From positions 310,001 through 374,000 of the forward strand of contig NZ_LPVV01000038.1 of NCBI RefSeq assembly GCF_002362255.1: DNA of 64,000 bases, written 5' to 3'. Below are positions 61,511 through 64,000 of the stretch, piece by piece. Position numbers and translations under genes: made by a program. The notes beneath the pieces were generated by a model. It did not search any database and was not told the DNA's origin. It saw nothing but the letters and a program-made list of their open reading frames with translations. How positions within the stretch are numbered: position 1 is the stretch's first letter; each line of letters opens with the position of its first letter. Source of the DNA: Microbacterium sp. SZ1 (GTDB lineage Bacteria > Actinomycetota > Actinomycetes > Actinomycetales > Microbacteriaceae).

Positions 61511-63457
61511 GTGACGACCAATCAGCAGGCCGACCCCCTCATCGGGCGGCTTGTCGACGGTCGGTACCGGGTCCGCGCTCGGATCGCCCGCGGCGGCATG
61601 GCCACCGTGTACGTCGCGACCGACCTCCGTCTCGAGCGTCGCATCGCCCTCAAGGTCATGCACGCGCACCTCAGCGACGACTCGTCGTTCCAGAGCCGCT
61701 TCATCCAGGAGGCTCGAGCCGCCGCCCGCCTCGCCGACCCGCACGTCGTCAACGTCTTCGATCAGGGGCAGGACGGGGAGCTGGCCTATCTGGTCATGGA
61801 ATACCTGCCCGGCATCACCCTGCGCGAGCTGCTCCGCGAGCAGAAACGGCTGACCGTCCCTCAGACGATCACGATCATGGACGCCGTGCTCGCCGGTCTG
61901 TCTGCCGCGCACCGCGCCGGCATCGTGCACCGCGACGTGAAGCCCGAGAACGTGCTTCTCGCCGAAGACGGTCGCATCAAGATCGGCGACTTCGGTCTGG
62001 CCCGCGCGACCACCGCCAATACGGCGACCGGTCAGCAACTGCTCGGCACCATCGCTTACCTCGCACCCGAGCTCGTCACCCGAGGCACGGCCGACGCGCG
62101 CAGCGACATCTACGCCCTCGGAATCATGCTGTACGAGATGCTCGTCGGCGAGCAGCCGTACAAGGGCGAGCAGCCCATGCAGATCGCGTTCCAGCACGCG
62201 ACGGAATCGGTGCCCCGCCCGAGCGTCCGCAATCCGGCCGTGCCCGAGCAGCTCGACGAGCTCGTGCTGTGGGCCACCGAGAAGTCGCCGGACGAGCGAC
62301 CGGACGACGCTCAGCAGATGCTCGAGCGTCTGCGCGATATCGAGCGCGACCTCGGTATCGCCCCCGCCGTCGCGGCGGCGACCGCTCCCCAGCGCTCCCA
62401 GGCGGATTCCGCGGAGCTCACCAAGATCATGCCGAGCACGATGGTGCTCTCCGACCCCACGGCGCCGACACCGCAGGCCGTCGACAACGCGACGCTGCTG
62501 CGTCGGCGCTCTTCGCGCCGCCGCGCGCGTGGAGCTCTGCTCCTCACCCTCGTGCTGCTGCTCGCCACCGTCGCGGGCGGGGTGGGTTGGTGGTTCGGCT
62601 CCGGCCCCGGTTCTCTCGTGGCCGTGCCCGATGTCGCAGGACTCACCTACGACGAAGCGGCGTCGGCTCTCACCGAGGAGGGCTTCGTCCCGGTCCGCGG
62701 TGAGGAGAACTCGATCGAGGTCGCGAGGGATCAGACGATCCGCACCGACCCTGAAGAGGGCAAGCGCCTCGACAAGGGCGCCGAGGTCACGGTGTACATC
62801 TCGATCGGTCCCGCCAGCCACACCGCGGAGGCTCTGAACGGCAAGACCGAGCAGGAGGCGCGCGATTACCTCGGCGACATCAAGGTCAACGTCGCGGAGC
62901 AGCCCCTGCTCCTCTTCTCCGACGCCGAAGCCGGGCGGGTCATCAACGCCTTCGTGACCCCGCGCGACGGCGGCGAGGTGTACGGCTGCGGCGACGGGTG
63001 CGATCTGCTCGAAGACGACTCCGTCGAACTCTACGTCTCTGCCGGCCAGTTCCCCGACGTCAGCGGGATGTCGGTCGATCAGGCCACGACGACGCTCACA
63101 GACAAGCAGCTGCAGGTCTCACCGGAGATCGTCTATGCGTTCAGCGAGAAGCTTCAGAAGGACCTCGTCATCGGCGTGTCCGACCGCGCGGAAGAGGGCA
63201 ACTGGCGTCCCGGCGACACCGTGCAGCTGATCGTCTCGAAGGGACCCGAGCTGTTCCCGGTCCCGGACGTCACGAACAAGACGCTGGTCGAGGCCAAGCA
63301 GATCATCGAGGGCGCGGGCTTCACGGCGACCTATGCCGCCTGGGGCGACCTGCCCGGGTTCGCCGATCTGGCCAAGGTCACGGCGCAGGATCCGGGGGCC
63401 GACAAGCAGCTCCCCCGCGGGGGAACGGTCAAGCTCTCCATCCAGCTCAGCGGCTGA
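61511..63457 (+). CDS. Transmembrane Ser/Thr protein kinase with PASTA domains
   Basis: A 648-residue Hanks-type receptor kinase. The kinase domain (about 18-280) has Lys48 in RIALKVMH, Asp142 in HRDVKPEN and Asp160 in GDFGLARA, so it is catalytically intact; GTIAYLAPE follows. After a linker and one membrane helix (ALLLTLVLLLATVAGGVGWW) come four PASTA domains that would bind muropeptides or lipid II; the second is divergent and carries CGDGC (493-497). TAGAAT six bases before the GTG indicates a leaderless start. It occupies the pknL position, but PknL itself lacks PASTA domains as I recall. Confidence 0.95.
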   Translation: MTTNQQADPLIGRLVDGRYRVRARIARGGMATVYVATDLRLERRIALKVMHAHLSDDSSFQSRFIQEARAAARLADPHVVNVFDQGQDGELAYLVMEYLPGITLRELLREQKRLTVPQTITIMDAVLAGLSAAHRAGIVHRDVKPENVLLAEDGRIKIGDFGLARATTANTATGQQLLGTIAYLAPELVTRGTADARSDIYALGIMLYEMLVGEQPYKGEQPMQIAFQHATESVPRPSVRNPAVPEQLDELVLWATEKSPDERPDDAQQMLERLRDIERDLGIAPAVAAATAPQRSQADSAELTKIMPSTMVLSDPTAPTPQAVDNATLLRRRSSRRRARGALLLTLVLLLATVAGGVGWWFGSGPGSLVAVPDVAGLTYDEAASALTEEGFVPVRGEENSIEVARDQTIRTDPEEGKRLDKGAEVTVYISIGPASHTAEALNGKTEQEARDYLGDIKVNVAEQPLLLFSDAEAGRVINAFVTPRDGGEVYGCGDGCDLLEDDSVELYVSAGQFPDVSGMSVDQATTTLTDKQLQVSPEIVYAFSEKLQKDLVIGVSDRAEEGNWRPGDTVQLIVSKGPELFPVPDVTNKTLVEAKQIIEGAGFTATYAAWGDLPGFADLAKVTAQDPGADKQLPRGGTVKLSIQLSG

Positions 63458-63483
63458 GCGGCATCCGTCGTCATCGCAGACCA

Positions 63484-63516
63484 CGAAGGCCCTCCCCGAT
63501 TCGGGGAGGGCCTTCG
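63484..63516. terminator. Bidirectional terminator after the kinase
   Basis: A perfect inverted repeat with 16-base arms (63484-63499 and 63501-63516), GC-rich with AAGG and CCTT ends, between the convergent kinase and DAHP synthase genes. Confidence 0.92.
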
Positions 63517-63533
63517 TCGTGTCGATGCCGTCG

Positions 63534-64000
<467 letters not shown>

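Overview
The window is a stretch of core chromosome from a high-GC actinobacterium, most likely family Microbacteriaceae (Microbacterium or a close relative). I infer this from the strong G/C third-position bias, the actinobacterial cytochrome bcc-aa3 genes (ctaE-qcrCAB and ctaC-ctaD-ctaF), the Wag31/SepF-type division cluster, the DUF3040, DUF3043 and Rv2175c-type genes, and the many leaderless promoters. I saw no insertion sequence, phage, CRISPR array, rRNA or tRNA gene. Gene neighbourhoods (trpD beside ctaE-qcrCAB and ctaCDF; mraZ, DUF3040, prenyl synthase, Rv2175c, kinase, class II DAHP synthase) match the order known from Mycobacterium tuberculosis, so most of the window is vertically inherited.

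Layout. 1-1009: a divergent OhrR-like regulator (cut by the left edge) and a small Cys-rich protein share one operator; a TfoX-N protein follows. 1027-4985: coaE, an MFS exporter and uvrB. 5016-11649: a tightly overlapping six-gene unit, namely a sulfonate/nitrate-type ABC transporter, an acetyl-CoA synthetase, O-acetylhomoserine sulfhydrylase and a CoA-binding protein. 11803-16467: rpsA, a stand-alone 5'-3' exonuclease, a PHP-domain protein and trpD. 16660-25824: the respiratory block, with ctaE-qcrCAB on one strand facing ctaC-D-F, plus erpA; a GNAT and a rhodanese lie between. 25934-35800: an M20 peptidase, a DUF3043 protein, pyrD, nrdR, hisD, a membrane protein and dnaE. 35914-39383: two tandem copies of an ECF sigma factor with a membrane-anchored partner. 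39415-57883: the division and cell wall (dcw) cluster read on the minus strand from mraZ to lspA and rluD, without murE. 58148-64000: DUF3040, a prenyl synthase, the Rv2175c-type DNA-binding protein, a LysM lytic enzyme, a PASTA Ser/Thr kinase and the C-terminal part of class II DAHP synthase.

How the genes work together. The bcc complex and aa3 oxidase form one electron chain, with ErpA as likely Fe-S supplier. The dcw cluster covers lipid II synthesis (MurF, MraY, MurD, MurG, MurC), its polymerisation at the septum (FtsW, FtsI), the divisome (FtsZ, SepF, FtsQ, FtsL) and polar growth (DivIVA), with MraZ as likely autorepressor. In the sulfur unit, the acetate released by MetY could be recycled by the neighbouring acetyl-CoA synthetase.

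The most interesting signals are regulatory: the shared OhrR-type operator, identical AACC-N17-CAATAC promoters before both ECF copies, a second inverted set of MraZ-type boxes, a DtxR-like palindrome upstream of the respiratory genes, and more than a dozen leaderless starts. I found no convincing entirely new biological system. Assignments come from reading the sequence and knowledge of the families; no database search was run.
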